Shown: piece after piece, positions 35,201 through 43,627 of the stretch
How positions within the stretch are numbered: position 1 is the stretch's first letter
Layout of the letters: each line of letters begins with the position of its first letter
Source of the DNA: Sphingobacterium sp. B16(2022)
Lineage (GTDB): Bacteria; Bacteroidota; Bacteroidia; Sphingobacteriales; Sphingobacteriaceae
Assembly (NCBI RefSeq): GCF_012030425.1
Contig: NZ_JAAUVN010000001.1
Span: 1-64,000 of the forward strand
Direction: 5' to 3'
Length of the DNA: 64,000 nucleotides
Program-made: the position numbers and the translations under genes
Notes under the pieces: model-generated
The model's database searches: none
Told to the model about the DNA's origin: nothing
What the model saw: only the letters and a program-made list of their open reading frames with translations

Positions 35201-38066
35201 ACAAACTTGGTTTTTACCAAAATGGTTTAAAAAAAGAAAAGTAAAGAAAGGTTTGTCAGCTTTTAGTACCATACCTTTACATGAAGATGAAACCTTCGAT
35301 CAGTTTTTTGCTTATGTCAATGCCTTTCAACAAATAAGAGCAGTAGTTGAGTCTAAAGAGTATGAGGCAATCCACCAAGGCTTAGGCAGCTCTTACCTGC
35401 AAGAAGATACTAATTTAAAACTTGTGCAGGAGCAAATTGAGACACTGAAAATAATTAATGGACAATTAATAGCATTAAGTAATGTTACCGTAACTGATAT
35501 TGTACAAAAGTGGATTGAAAAGTCGAAAACAAAAACATCCCAATTGATCCCAAATCAAGAATATACTTTACAAAGTTTAACAAAGGTATGGGGTACACTA
35601 CTTATTAAGAGTAATGATTTTCAAACTTTAACGCAATTAGATATTCGGTCTTATCCTGTTCAGGTCGATTGGCTGACTGATATCGAAGGTAAAATTTCTG
35701 GTATTATTGATCAGATTGATTATTTAAAGAATTGGACAAATTATTCGAAAACAAAAGAAAAAGCCATATCATTAGATTTAAACTGGTTTATTGAATTGTA
35801 TGAAAAAGATGATCTTAAACAAGAACATCTTTTGGAACATTTTGATTATATCATTCATTACAATCTGGCCAATCAAGTGATCGCTTCGCATGAAGCACTT
35901 AATATGTTTAATGTTCGATTATTTGAAGATAAGATCGAAAAGTATAAACAAATTGCAAATTCTTTCACTGAATTGACTAGAAAGGAATTATTGTTACGAC
36001 TTAATGAACGGTTGCCAAATAATACTATTGAAGCTCTTCAAGGATCTGAAATAGCAATTTTACAGCGTGCTATTAAAAATCGGGGACGTGGTGTAAGCAT
36101 TCGAAAGCTATTCGATCAAATTCCAGCATTACTGCCTCGTTTAGCTCCGTGTATGCTTATGAGTCCAATTTCAGTGGCTCAATATTTTGAGGTAAATCCG
36201 GACCAGTTTGATTTATTAATTTTCGATGAAGCTTCTCAATTACCCACTTGTGAAGCTGTCAGTTCTTTAGCTCGATCTAAACACGCGGTTATAGTAGGTG
36301 ACCCAAAACAGATGCCTCCAACATCATTCTTCATGACGAATAAAGTAGATGAGGAAAATATGGAAATTGAGGACCTTGAAAGTATTTTAGATGACTGTCT
36401 TTCTTTATCATTTCCTTCAAAATATTTGTTACGTCATTATCGAAGTAAACACGAAAGTCTTATTGCTTTTAGTAATGCACATTATTACGACAATAAATTA
36501 TTAACATTTCCATCAGCAGATGATCTAAATAGTCGTGTCACGTACCAGCATGTATCAGGTCATTATGACAAGGGTAAAACCCGACAGAATAAATTCGAAG
36601 CACAGGCCATCGTTGAAGATGTCGCAAGACGGTTTCAGAATGAAAAAACTCGAAAACAGAGTGTCGGTATTGTCACCTTTAGTCAAGTGCAACAGAATCT
36701 TATAGAAGATAAGCTAAACGAGTTGTATCGACTTGATTCGGAGCTGGAAGCATGGGCTACGGAAAGTGATGAACCTATTTTTATTAAAAACCTAGAAAAT
36801 GTTCAAGGTGATGAACGAGATGTGATTTTGTTTTCAATTGGATATGGACCAGATGAAAATGGTCAAGTGAGTATGAATTTTGGACCGTTGAATAGGGAAG
36901 GTGGTTGGAGAAGGCTGAATGTTGCGGTAACTCGGGCTCGAGAGGAAATGAAAGTTTTTGCAACACTTCGATCTGATCAGATAAACTTAAATCGTACAGC
37001 TTCAGAAGGAGTCGCGGGTTTGAAAAATTTTCTGACTTTTGCCGAAAAAGGACACCTTGTACTAGATGCTAGCCAAATAACCACGACAGATAATCATGCT
37101 AATTTAACCCAAAATATCGCAAATAGATTACGTGCCGAAGGATTAATCGTCAATGTCAATATAGGAACATCTGACTATAGAGTTGATTTAGGTATTGTTC
37201 ATCCCGAACATCCGAAACGCTATATTTTATCGATTTTATTAGATGGACTTAATTATTTTCAAGCGGAAACTACCAACGACCGCGAACTGGTATTACCAAA
37301 AATGTTGGAAAGTTTAGGTTGGAATATTTTTAGAATCTGGACATTGGATTGGATTGAGAATGCTGACCTTATAGTTGAATCTATTTTGGAAAAAGTTAAT
37401 GCATTGCTATTAAAAACAGAAGAGCATGACCATATTGTAGCTAACGTCACAGAAAGTATTCATCAGAATGGATATCATATTGAAGAAATTGATTATTCTC
37501 CTATAATTTCTAAACAGATCCCTTATGAGAGCACTCATTTGCCAAAAGCATTTGCTATCGGAGCAGAGGGCTTAGAAGATCTTGGGAATAGGGCATTGAT
37601 CCATAGACAGATGGAGTTGCTTATTCATCATGAATCACCCATAAGTAAGTCTTTTTTATATAAGCGTATTATGGAACATTGGGAAGCCAAACCTAGTGTT
37701 AAAATCGAGCGAATTCTATCTGAAATAATAGTAGATGTTCCTTCGCAAGTAACCAAACACCGTCAACCATTTTATTGGAAGGAACAAAGTGTGGTTGATA
37801 TCAACTATTATCGGTCAAATGCTGGAATAGGAAGAAATTCAGAAGATATAGCCCCAGAGGAAATTATAGTAGCATTGCAAGAAGCCGTCGAACAGAATTT
37901 AAGTATCGTTGAAGATGATTTAGTCCGATACTTGGCTCGTCAATTTGATTTTCAGAAAATGGGTAAGCAAATTGAATTTTCGATGCGTTATGCGATTGGC
38001 ATAGCTGTCGAAAAACAACTTGTAACACAGGAAGAAGGCCGTATAAAGATGATCGATAATAAATAG
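32244..38066 (+). CDS. DUF4011 / SF1 helicase / nuclease-like / DUF3320 giant protein (Hhe-like)
   Basis: This 1940-residue cytosolic protein has several domains. At 120-300 lies a transglutaminase-like core (GNCIDISLLYAACLEAID with Cys223, GHAFVGCW with His249, Asp268 nearby). DUF4011 starts at about 383 (WERKLLDLSLRNNLLNLR). The SF1 helicase has Walker A GPPGTGKS at 688-695, an insert of about 550 residues with coiled-coil character, Walker B FDEAS at 1327-1331, GDPKQMPPT at 1352, QGDERD at 1521 and AVTRAR at 1561. A Vsr/MTES_1575-like nuclease fold covers about 1620-1710 (YRVDLGIV, LLDGLNYF, GWNIFRIWTLDW), and DUF3320 lies at about 1840-1935. The family includes the predicted single-gene antiviral system Hhe (DUF4011-helicase-Vsr). 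The expected nuclease glutamate before LDG is leucine, so cleavage activity is uncertain. Confidence 0.85.
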   Translation: MRMDNMKQVYIERDVAEFLNLSMYQNQITFLSNLMLSSKSDQILEKIRIEIDSDGAWMEPFSYELAYLPVGLSVKIPTDKIIVKPIYFLQLSEVERSTFQIRVYQDENLLTEEVVSIALQPLSFFGGFNTLPELLASYITPNHPYIYAVKSKAIAYLEQQNLPVKFEGYQATDPSRILEMMRAIYYALQAQEIVYSALPPSFEENGQRLRMVDVIAKKRFGNCIDISLLYAACLEAIDLNPIIIVTKGHAFVGCWLHQDRFAQIINEDKTAITKRFAKGISEIVVVESTSVCKGASINFNQAIDLAEASLIERNDFLLSIDIKRARASGIKPLPLKIDDSCDLEHEFIRNQVDLKMQEETIEVGKIYEEFEGNGNKSISKQKVWERKLLDLSLRNNLLNLRMTKNMLQIMDVNIHDLEDLLVDGKSFSISASADAPILKQYNILNPSLHPSSAAYQLAKEELAHNRLLSYYHADDLDTILTHISRNAKLSIEENGSSTLFLAIGLLQWRDKKTLAQVRSAPIILIPVELTRRSINSKFVLRSREEEAMINITLLEFLRQEHGLDLRDLEELPKDGKGIDVAQLIAQMRRAIMGLKGWDIVDQVILGNFSFNKLILWNDIAHQSEEIAKSSIVRSLIDGQLRLDIGKEEVPLDFDNINPSALALPIATDVSQLEAIFTSNQNQSFVLHGPPGTGKSQTITNIIANALYQGKKVLFVAAKKAALDVVYKRLAAIGLSNFCLELHSNKAKKSDLLSQLAETLEQPQLKGNFNFQDEANHLINAKKELQIYISQLHKQQPIGWSLYDSITALTTLESYQFAKIDLPKTFFDSLTNEKWRTWKDLVIDLNSVSKIIANPIQNPFKGIALVQYSSAIQQEVVSSAVELNHTLLEYGQLLRQFISNFDMPIQNLSWSDLYLFDQLIKSLTELPETDLSLWKMLLSKSQEERLQKWISHFEIYQSRRQVLLNHAHKSVLDANLTALESLWNEAKQTWFLPKWFKKRKVKKGLSAFSTIPLHEDETFDQFFAYVNAFQQIRAVVESKEYEAIHQGLGSSYLQEDTNLKLVQEQIETLKIINGQLIALSNVTVTDIVQKWIEKSKTKTSQLIPNQEYTLQSLTKVWGTLLIKSNDFQTLTQLDIRSYPVQVDWLTDIEGKISGIIDQIDYLKNWTNYSKTKEKAISLDLNWFIELYEKDDLKQEHLLEHFDYIIHYNLANQVIASHEALNMFNVRLFEDKIEKYKQIANSFTELTRKELLLRLNERLPNNTIEALQGSEIAILQRAIKNRGRGVSIRKLFDQIPALLPRLAPCMLMSPISVAQYFEVNPDQFDLLIFDEASQLPTCEAVSSLARSKHAVIVGDPKQMPPTSFFMTNKVDEENMEIEDLESILDDCLSLSFPSKYLLRHYRSKHESLIAFSNAHYYDNKLLTFPSADDLNSRVTYQHVSGHYDKGKTRQNKFEAQAIVEDVARRFQNEKTRKQSVGIVTFSQVQQNLIEDKLNELYRLDSELEAWATESDEPIFIKNLENVQGDERDVILFSIGYGPDENGQVSMNFGPLNREGGWRRLNVAVTRAREEMKVFATLRSDQINLNRTASEGVAGLKNFLTFAEKGHLVLDASQITTTDNHANLTQNIANRLRAEGLIVNVNIGTSDYRVDLGIVHPEHPKRYILSILLDGLNYFQAETTNDRELVLPKMLESLGWNIFRIWTLDWIENADLIVESILEKVNALLLKTEEHDHIVANVTESIHQNGYHIEEIDYSPIISKQIPYESTHLPKAFAIGAEGLEDLGNRALIHRQMELLIHHESPISKSFLYKRIMEHWEAKPSVKIERILSEIIVDVPSQVTKHRQPFYWKEQSVVDINYYRSNAGIGRNSEDIAPEEIIVALQEAVEQNLSIVEDDLVRYLARQFDFQKMGKQIEFSMRYAIGIAVEKQLVTQEEGRIKMIDNK

Positions 38067-38106
38067 TTTTTTTAAATCATTGTTAAATTGTAATGATCAG
38101 TTTTAC

Positions 38107-38143
38107 AAAAAAAACGAGCGTTATTCTTTAGGATAACGCTCGT
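38107..38143 (-). terminator. Terminator of the outer-membrane barrel gene
   Basis: ACGAGCGTTAT and ATAACGCTCGT form an 11-bp stem. On the minus strand it is followed by eight T (38107-38114 region), so it terminates the gene at 38163. It may also stop the giant helicase transcript from the other side. Confidence 0.88.
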
Positions 38144-38162
38144 GATTTGAAAATTATTTTAA

Positions 38163-38726
38163 TTAAAATTTGTAGCCTACCATGATGCCTACCGTTTTGT
38201 TTTTAGCATCAAGAGTTTTATCAATACTGCTAAATCCATGACTGTAATAGGCATCTAATGTCAATTTGCTAATATCAAGACCTAATCCAATTCGACCATC
38301 AAAAGAAAACTTTTTATAATCAGTAGTTGCTGTTGATTTAACGGTTTTAATGTCATAATTCAATTGTGGTCCCAACATAGCACGTAAATTAAAATCGCCA
38401 TCATTGATCAACTTATATCCTATCTGAAGCGGTAAATTTATCTGATAGAATTTTGGTGTTTTCTCATTTTTGTCAAAAGTATATTCTTTACGTAACAAGC
38501 TCACTCCTAAACCCGGTTGAAAGAATAATTCATTTCCAATACGGGCAAACCCAGCGACAGAAACACCCACTTTCCCATTATTATCTTTGACGGATTTGTT
38601 ACCAAAAGATGTCATGTTATAATTGCTTCCAACTTGAAGTCCATAAGTAACTTCTTGTGCTTTTGCTGCGGTGGACAATCCTAATAATGTCAATCCCATA
38701 AGGGCAGTTTTTAATGTTGTTTTCAT
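38163..38726 (-). CDS. Outer membrane beta-barrel protein (PorT-like)
   Basis: The 187-residue protein has a signal peptide ending STAAKAQE. The mature part is a series of alternating beta strands (YGLQVGSNYNM, ELFFQPGLGVSLLRK, NLRAMLGPQLNYDI) and ends with a terminal phenylalanine (VGYKF). That is typical of outer-membrane beta-barrel domain proteins of Bacteroidota, about eight strands. Ligand and role are unknown. It stands alone and is divergent from the sigma-factor operon. Confidence 0.85.
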   Translation of the reverse strand: MKTTLKTALMGLTLLGLSTAAKAQEVTYGLQVGSNYNMTSFGNKSVKDNNGKVGVSVAGFARIGNELFFQPGLGVSLLRKEYTFDKNEKTPKFYQINLPLQIGYKLINDGDFNLRAMLGPQLNYDIKTVKSTATTDYKKFSFDGRIGLGLDISKLTLDAYYSHGFSSIDKTLDAKNKTVGIMVGYKF

Positions 38727-38942
38727 TTTTCTAAACGTATTTGTATGTGTATTGATTAATTATTCGTCTTTCCTTTATGACAACATAACATCACGATACC
38801 CTTGAAAAAAAATAAAATATTATCGTTTTATATATTTTAAATTTGAATCAATAAAAAGAAATGAAATTAGTGTAAGGGTATAGGCCAGTTCAGTTGTCAT
38901 AAATAAAAGTAGATTGTTTCATGAATCCGGAAAATTCAATCA

Positions 38943-39476
38943 ATGTCAGAAAATAAAGAAAAGAAATTTGAGCAACTGTTTCGTTTGTACTATAAGGAAT
39001 TGCACCGTTCTGCATTTCGTTATTTGAGAGATAGTGAGAGTGCTGAAGAGATCGTACAGCAAGTATTCTTGCGTCTATGGGAGAAAAATTGGGAGGAAGA
39101 AGTACATACATCTTTAAAAGCTTACTTATATCGTGCTATCTATAATGAAAGTATGAATTTCTTAAAAAAAGAGCAGAGAAAGATGAAATATCAATCTTAT
39201 CAGCAAAGTAGGCAAGAAGTTGTTCCTGCTGTCGATCAAAGTGCAAAAGATCTTGATCAAAAACTACAAGTAGCACTAGCTAAGCTACCTGAAAAGAGTC
39301 GTACTGTTTTTGAGCTGAGCCGTTTTCAAGAGATGAAATATAAAGATATTGCTCAGACATTGGATCTTTCCATTAAAACTGTTGAAGGACATATGACCAA
39401 AGCGTTGCGACACTTACGTCTTGAGCTGATGGATTATTTAACTGTAATTATTTTTTATATCATTTATATATTATGA
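38943..39476 (+). CDS. ECF-type RNA polymerase sigma factor
   Basis: This 177-residue sigma-70 family factor of the Bacteroidota ECF group has region 2 at about 8-75 (FRLYYKELHRSAFRYLRDSESAEEIVQQVFLRLW) and region 4 at about 115-165 (LPEKSRTVFELSRFQEMKYKDIAQTLDLSIKTVEGHM). It should direct transcription of genes for envelope or uptake functions when released by its anti-sigma partner. The downstream FecR-like gene overlaps it by 4 bp (ATGA), a sign of translational coupling. Confidence 0.95.
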   Translation: MSENKEKKFEQLFRLYYKELHRSAFRYLRDSESAEEIVQQVFLRLWEKNWEEEVHTSLKAYLYRAIYNESMNFLKKEQRKMKYQSYQQSRQEVVPAVDQSAKDLDQKLQVALAKLPEKSRTVFELSRFQEMKYKDIAQTLDLSIKTVEGHMTKALRHLRLELMDYLTVIIFYIIYIL

Positions 39477-40441
39477 ATAAGGAATTGCTAGAAAAATACA
39501 TCATTGGAGAAACCAATGAAGAAGAAAATATTAGAATCAAAAACTGGTTGGAACAAGATATTAGGAATAGAACTGAATATTTAAAAATAAAAGATATGTG
39601 GGACCGTTTACCTAAACCACTTGAAGCACCAGAGGTAGATGTCGATCGAGCTTGGGAAAATTTTAAATTCGCTAAAGAAAATAGAGTTGCTGGAGTAATA
39701 GAAGTTGCTGAGAATAAAACAGTAACGATAAAATGGAACTGGTGGGCAGCGGCTGGAGTGCTGGTCATCTGTTCATTAGGGTTTTATTTATTTAATAATA
39801 GTTATAAGCAAGAAAAAAATCTTTTTAGTGCTACCGCTGTCCTCTCAGATTCACTGCCAGATGGTTCTCGAGTTACACTCAATAAGAACTCAGAAATTGT
39901 TTATTCCCGAACATGGATGAGTAAACAGAGAAACGTAAAATTAGAGAAAGGAGAGGTGTTTTTTGATGTGTTTAAAGACAAAGAACATCCTTTTGTGATT
40001 AAATCAGGTAAGAGCCAGATTACTGTTTTGGGCACGAGTTTTAATGTGCGTCGTTATGAAGGAGCTACCGAAGTAATTGTAGCAACAGGTTTGGTCAAAG
40101 TTTCATACAGCAATAAGGAGGTTTACTTGCATCCTAAAGAAATGATTACGATCCAAGATAATGATACCACTAAAGTATCAGTCAAAAAGATGCCAGACTT
40201 GTTTTATACATACTATGTAGATCGTGAGTTTGTCTTTGAAAATACCAAGTTAGAGCGTGTCGTAGAACTATTAATTAAGGCGTATGATCAAAAAATTGTT
40301 ATTGATCTCGAAGCAGATAAAAAGCTTTTGTTAACGGCAACATTTCAACAAAATAGTCTAAATCAAATTTTACAGGTCATATCGGACACATTTAAATGTA
40401 AGGTTATTATTAAAGATTCAATTATTCATATAACTAGATAA
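39473..40441 (+). CDS. FecR-type anti-sigma factor
   Basis: This 322-residue inner-membrane regulator has three parts. A cytosolic N-terminus (1-80) is the expected sigma-binding part. One membrane segment (WWAAAGVLVICSLGFYLF, about 85-103) follows. The periplasmic FecR domain (about 115-215, SDSLPDGSRVTLNKNSEIVYS) precedes a C-terminal DUF4974/STN-like domain (about 250-322, FVFENTKLERVVELL). In known systems an outer-membrane transporter signals to this domain. The gene overlaps the sigma gene by 4 bp and is followed after 2 bp by an STN-domain protein. Confidence 0.94.
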   Translation: MNKELLEKYIIGETNEEENIRIKNWLEQDIRNRTEYLKIKDMWDRLPKPLEAPEVDVDRAWENFKFAKENRVAGVIEVAENKTVTIKWNWWAAAGVLVICSLGFYLFNNSYKQEKNLFSATAVLSDSLPDGSRVTLNKNSEIVYSRTWMSKQRNVKLEKGEVFFDVFKDKEHPFVIKSGKSQITVLGTSFNVRRYEGATEVIVATGLVKVSYSNKEVYLHPKEMITIQDNDTTKVSVKKMPDLFYTYYVDREFVFENTKLERVVELLIKAYDQKIVIDLEADKKLLLTATFQQNSLNQILQVISDTFKCKVIIKDSIIHITR

Positions 40442-40443
40442 TC

Positions 40444-42168
40444 ATGTTTTTGGTAAAATTTATCAATCATATCACTAAGATTCCACTTTTAAAAAAGTTT
40501 AGTTACCTATTCATATTTTTAGTTTTGTTTAGCTTTTCAAAAGCGGATGCACAGCAACAGTTAGCGACCCAGATTCAAATACCTGCTTATTCGAATATGA
40601 CAGTAGGTCAAATTTTTCAGGTGCTGAATGAAAAGCATGGTACTTTGTTTTCTTTTAATAGCAATATACTGCAGACGGATAGTGTGATTCAAGTATCGGC
40701 ATATAAGGGATCACTATATGGTTTTTTGGATCATACGTTAGGAAAGGAATATAGTTTTAAGGAAATTGGCAAGCATATTATTATACAATATACGCCACAA
40801 CGTATGGCAGTAGACGTTGAAGTGCAGTCGCAGGATAAAAATAAAGTTGTTATCACGGGCTATATCAAAAATATTCGAACCAACAAACCTATTTCTGACG
40901 CTAGTATTTTTGATCGCGATGCACTACTTTCTACTTTAACCGATAAAAATGGTTATTTCGAACTTGATGTTAAGAAAAAAATTAGTTTGATTGCTGTTAA
41001 TGTAAGTAAAGCAATGTTTCGTGATACAAGTGTTTTAGTGATTTTTCCCATCGATACAGAAGTTGGCAATAAAAAAAGAAAGTATGGTTACTTTACCGGA
41101 TATGAGCAAGACAATGGTTTTTATCGATCTTTTTTTGGACGAGTATTTTTATCACCGGCGCAAAGTATTCAAAATATGAACCTTGGCGGACTTTTCCTAT
41201 ATAGTCCATATCAGATATCGATGACTCCGGGATTAAGTTCACATGGTTTTATCCGCTCACAGATTGTTAATAAATTTTCAATAAATATCCTAGGAGGTTC
41301 TACTGCGGGGGTAAAAGGTTTAGAAATTGGTGGAGTTTTTAATCTCAATCAATATGACATGGAAGGAGTACAGTTAGTAGGAGGGTTCAATGTCGTGGGA
41401 GGCGATGTAAATGGTGTGCAGGTAGCAGGAATATCGAATCAAGTATTTGGTGATGTCAAAGGGGTGCAGTTAACGGGAGGACTAAATAAGGCCGATACGG
41501 TGAAAGGAGTTCAAATTTCTGGAATTGGCAATATGATGAAAGAAGGGACAGGAGCGACACAACTAGCAGGTGGATTTAATCAAAGTAAAGGTACTGTCAG
41601 CAATCAAGTTGCAGGTATAGCCAACATTGGCAATAAAGTAAAAGGTATTCAGCTTGCTGGGTTAGTTAATATTGCAGATAGCAGCGACTATGCAATTGGC
41701 TTATTAAATTTAATTAAAAATGGTGAGAAGAGTATTTCTGTTGCTATTGATCAAGATGCATATTTAGGTGTGCAATTCCGATCTGGTGGTCGTGTTCTTT
41801 ACAGCATTTTAGGAGCGCATGTATCATTGAAAGATGATAACACTGCCCGTTATGCTTTTGAAGCAGGTTTAGGAGCGATTTTTTTACACGGCAGCAGATT
41901 TATGCTACGAGCTGAGATATCCAGCCGAAATCAGTTTACAGATAAGTTTAAATTATTATCCAATAACCATTCTAGTTTTAGATTGATTCCGGAGCTACGT
42001 CTAAATAAAAAACTATCCGTATTTGTAGCCCCTAGCTTTAATTACGTGAGTAAAGAAGATGATGCAGTTACACAGGTTGGGAAAACCTTATGGAAGGTTT
42101 GGGGACGAGATAAAAACAGAAATTCATTGTTTGGTGGTGGAGCAGTAGGTCTTATGTTAAAATTGTAA
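40444..42168 (+). CDS. STN and carboxypeptidase-like domain protein with GVQxxGxxN surface repeats
   Basis: This 574-residue exported protein has a long signal region (1-36, ending KADAQ). An STN domain (about 45-116, MTVGQIFQVLNEKHGTLFSF) and a carboxypeptidase-regulatory-like beta domain (about 134-200, VVITGYIKNIRTNKPISDAS) follow. From 289 to 410 there are eight degenerate repeats of about 16 residues with the core GVQLxGxxN, like the LA_2272-type surface repeats. A C-terminal barrel-like part follows (430-574, ending GLMLKL). It takes the place where ECF/FecR operons normally carry a TonB-dependent SusC, yet has no plug or TonB-dependent barrel. The STN domain could contact FecR. The cargo or signal is unknown. 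Confidence 0.82.
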   Translation: MFLVKFINHITKIPLLKKFSYLFIFLVLFSFSKADAQQQLATQIQIPAYSNMTVGQIFQVLNEKHGTLFSFNSNILQTDSVIQVSAYKGSLYGFLDHTLGKEYSFKEIGKHIIIQYTPQRMAVDVEVQSQDKNKVVITGYIKNIRTNKPISDASIFDRDALLSTLTDKNGYFELDVKKKISLIAVNVSKAMFRDTSVLVIFPIDTEVGNKKRKYGYFTGYEQDNGFYRSFFGRVFLSPAQSIQNMNLGGLFLYSPYQISMTPGLSSHGFIRSQIVNKFSINILGGSTAGVKGLEIGGVFNLNQYDMEGVQLVGGFNVVGGDVNGVQVAGISNQVFGDVKGVQLTGGLNKADTVKGVQISGIGNMMKEGTGATQLAGGFNQSKGTVSNQVAGIANIGNKVKGIQLAGLVNIADSSDYAIGLLNLIKNGEKSISVAIDQDAYLGVQFRSGGRVLYSILGAHVSLKDDNTARYAFEAGLGAIFLHGSRFMLRAEISSRNQFTDKFKLLSNNHSSFRLIPELRLNKKLSVFVAPSFNYVSKEDDAVTQVGKTLWKVWGRDKNRNSLFGGGAVGLMLKL

Positions 42169-42343
42169 TCCCGATATTATGAATTTTATAGCTGAGCTTT
42201 GTGCATGAACTCATTTTATTGAAATCCTTTTATATAGATTTCATCATAAGGATGAATGAAAAAAGAGCGGTATTATAAAATAACATAGCAATTTCATATT
42301 GAACTGAAATACGGAAAACTCATCTAGGGAATATTCATAATAT

Positions 42344-42382
42344 AAAAGAAGGTAATCATATTATTTATGATTACCCTCTTTT
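42344..42382 (+). terminator. Terminator of the sigma/FecR/STN operon
   Basis: GGTAATCATA and TATGATTACC form a 10-bp stem (42351-42360 with 42366-42375), extended by AAAAGAA opposite CTCTTTT and followed by T-rich sequence. It lies about 180 bp after the stop. Confidence 0.75.
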
Positions 42383-42431
42383 ATTCCACTAGATAGACAG
42401 ACTGCTTCAATATAAGCGCGATATACGTCAT

Positions 42432-42464
42432 AAAAAAAGGAGATAATCGAAATTATCTCCTTTT
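42432..42464 (-). terminator. Terminator of the rpsF-rpsR-rplI operon
   Basis: AAAAGGAGATAAT and ATTATCTCCTTTT form a 13-bp stem with a CGAA loop. On the minus strand a T-run follows. It lies 24 bp after the rplI stop. Confidence 0.9.
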
Positions 42465-42487
42465 CTATATGTTAAACTGAATAAGAA

Positions 42488-42931
42488 TTACTCAGCAATT
42501 ACTTCGAAAGGAACTTGAACTTTCACTTCTTTGTGTAAGTTTAAGTTTGCTAAGTATTCACCAATTTCTTTAGGTTCTACTTCGAAAGTAATACGACGAC
42601 GGTCAACATCAAAACCTTTAGCTTTCAAAGCATCAGCAATTTGAATGCTGTTTACTTTACCGAAGATTTTACCAGTTTCACCAGCTTTAGCACCGATTGA
42701 TAACTTAATAGTTTCCAACTTAGTAGCTAATTCAGTAGCGTCTTTCTTAATTTTATCTTGTTTGAACTGAGCTTGTTTAATGTTTTCAGCTAAAACTTTC
42801 TTTGCTGATACAGTCGCTTGAATAGCAAATCCTTGAGGGATTAAATAATTACGACCGTAACCTGGCTTTACATTTACGATATCATTTTGCTCACCTAAGC
42901 CTTTGATATCTTGTTTTAAAATAACTTCCAT
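42488..42931 (-). CDS. rplI: Ribosomal protein L9
   Basis: L9 is a 50S protein with two globular domains joined by a long helix. The 147 residues begin MEVILKQDIKGLGEQNDIVNVKPGYGRNYLIPQGFAI, the family signature. The helix around 40-80 and the C-terminal domain (SIGAKAGETGKIFGKVNS) are complete. It is the last gene of the rpsF-rpsR-rplI operon, 15 bp after rpsR. Confidence 0.97.
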   Translation of the reverse strand: MEVILKQDIKGLGEQNDIVNVKPGYGRNYLIPQGFAIQATVSAKKVLAENIKQAQFKQDKIKKDATELATKLETIKLSIGAKAGETGKIFGKVNSIQIADALKAKGFDVDRRRITFEVEPKEIGEYLANLNLHKEVKVQVPFEVIAE

Positions 42932-42946
42932 GTTCTCTAGTCCTCC

Positions 42947-43210
42947 TTATTTTAATGAATCAGCTAAGTAAGGTAACAAGCCGATGTGACGAGCACGTTT
43001 AACCGCTTGAGCTACTTTACGTTGGAATTTCAATGACGTACCAGTTAAACGACGAGGTAAAATTTTACCTTGATCATTCACAAATTTCATCAAGAAGTTA
43101 GCATCTTTATAATCGATGTATTTGATACCATTCTTTTTGAAACGGCAATACTTTTTACGATTGTCCTCTACTTTAGGGGCAGTTACGTATTGGATATTTT
43201 CGTTAGCCAT
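42947..43210 (-). CDS. rpsR: Ribosomal protein S18
   Basis: S18 pairs with S6 on the 30S platform. The 87 residues contain the usual YCRFKKNGIKYIDYKD and the RNA-binding motif ILPRRLTGTSLKFQRKVAQAVKRARHIGLLPY. A single cysteine (C-R-F) remains of the N-terminal metal ligands, so this looks like the C-minus type; that is inference. The ATG at 43210 shares a base with the rpsF stop, so the two are translationally coupled. Confidence 0.97.
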   Translation of the reverse strand: MANENIQYVTAPKVEDNRKKYCRFKKNGIKYIDYKDANFLMKFVNDQGKILPRRLTGTSLKFQRKVAQAVKRARHIGLLPYLADSLK

Positions 43211-43578
43211 TAGTTTGATCCCTCCTCAGTTTTAGTTTCCGCTTTTTTGTTGAATGCACCGCTACGTTTTTTCTCGCTATAAGCTTTAGCATGTTTGTCT
43301 AAAGCAATAGTTAAGAAACGCATTACACGCTCATCACGTTTGTATTCAACCTCTAATTTATTGATTAATTCTCCTGGAGCCTTGAATTCAGTTAAGTGAT
43401 AAAACCCAGTTGTTTTTTTCTGGATTGGATACGCTAATTTTTTCAAACCCCAATTGTCTTCAGCGACAATTTCGGCTCCGCCTTCTGCTAAGATGTTTTT
43501 GAATTTTGCGATTACTTCTTTCGCAGCATCTTCAGAAAGCAACGGGGTAAGAACGATTACAGATTCGTACTGTTGCAT
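43210..43578 (-). CDS. rpsF: Ribosomal protein S6
   Basis: S6 is a ferredoxin-fold 30S protein that binds S18. The 122 residues start MQQYESVIVLTPLLSEDAAKEVI and include GLKKLAYPIQKKTTGFYHLTEF. A C-terminal charged tail (SEKKRSGAFNKKAETKTEEGSN) is present. It is the first gene of the operon, with a good promoter at 43628-43658 and a small palindromic hairpin (43610-43623) in its 5' leader. Confidence 0.97.
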   Translation of the reverse strand: MQQYESVIVLTPLLSEDAAKEVIAKFKNILAEGGAEIVAEDNWGLKKLAYPIQKKTTGFYHLTEFKAPGELINKLEVEYKRDERVMRFLTIALDKHAKAYSEKKRSGAFNKKAETKTEEGSN

Positions 43579-43609
43579 TTTGTTAAATAATTATGTTTAT
43601 TAATTTTTC

Positions 43610-43623
43610 TCCGTACTTACGGA
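43610..43623 (-). promoter_or_regulatory. Hairpin at the 5' end of the rpsF leader
   Basis: On the minus strand TCCGT and ACGGA pair around AAGT, placed where transcription should start, 32 nt before the rpsF ATG. S6:S18 repress this operon in other bacteria through a CCG-containing hairpin. This one is shorter and only a weak candidate; it may simply protect the 5' end. Confidence 0.3.
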
Positions 43624-43627
43624 AGTG

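Larger units (their letters stand above)
42169..42487. other. Intergenic region between FecR operon and rplI
   Basis: This 319-bp region lies between convergent units. It contains two separate hairpin terminators (42344-42382 and 42432-42464). I see no gene in the remaining AT-rich sequence. Confidence 0.7.
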
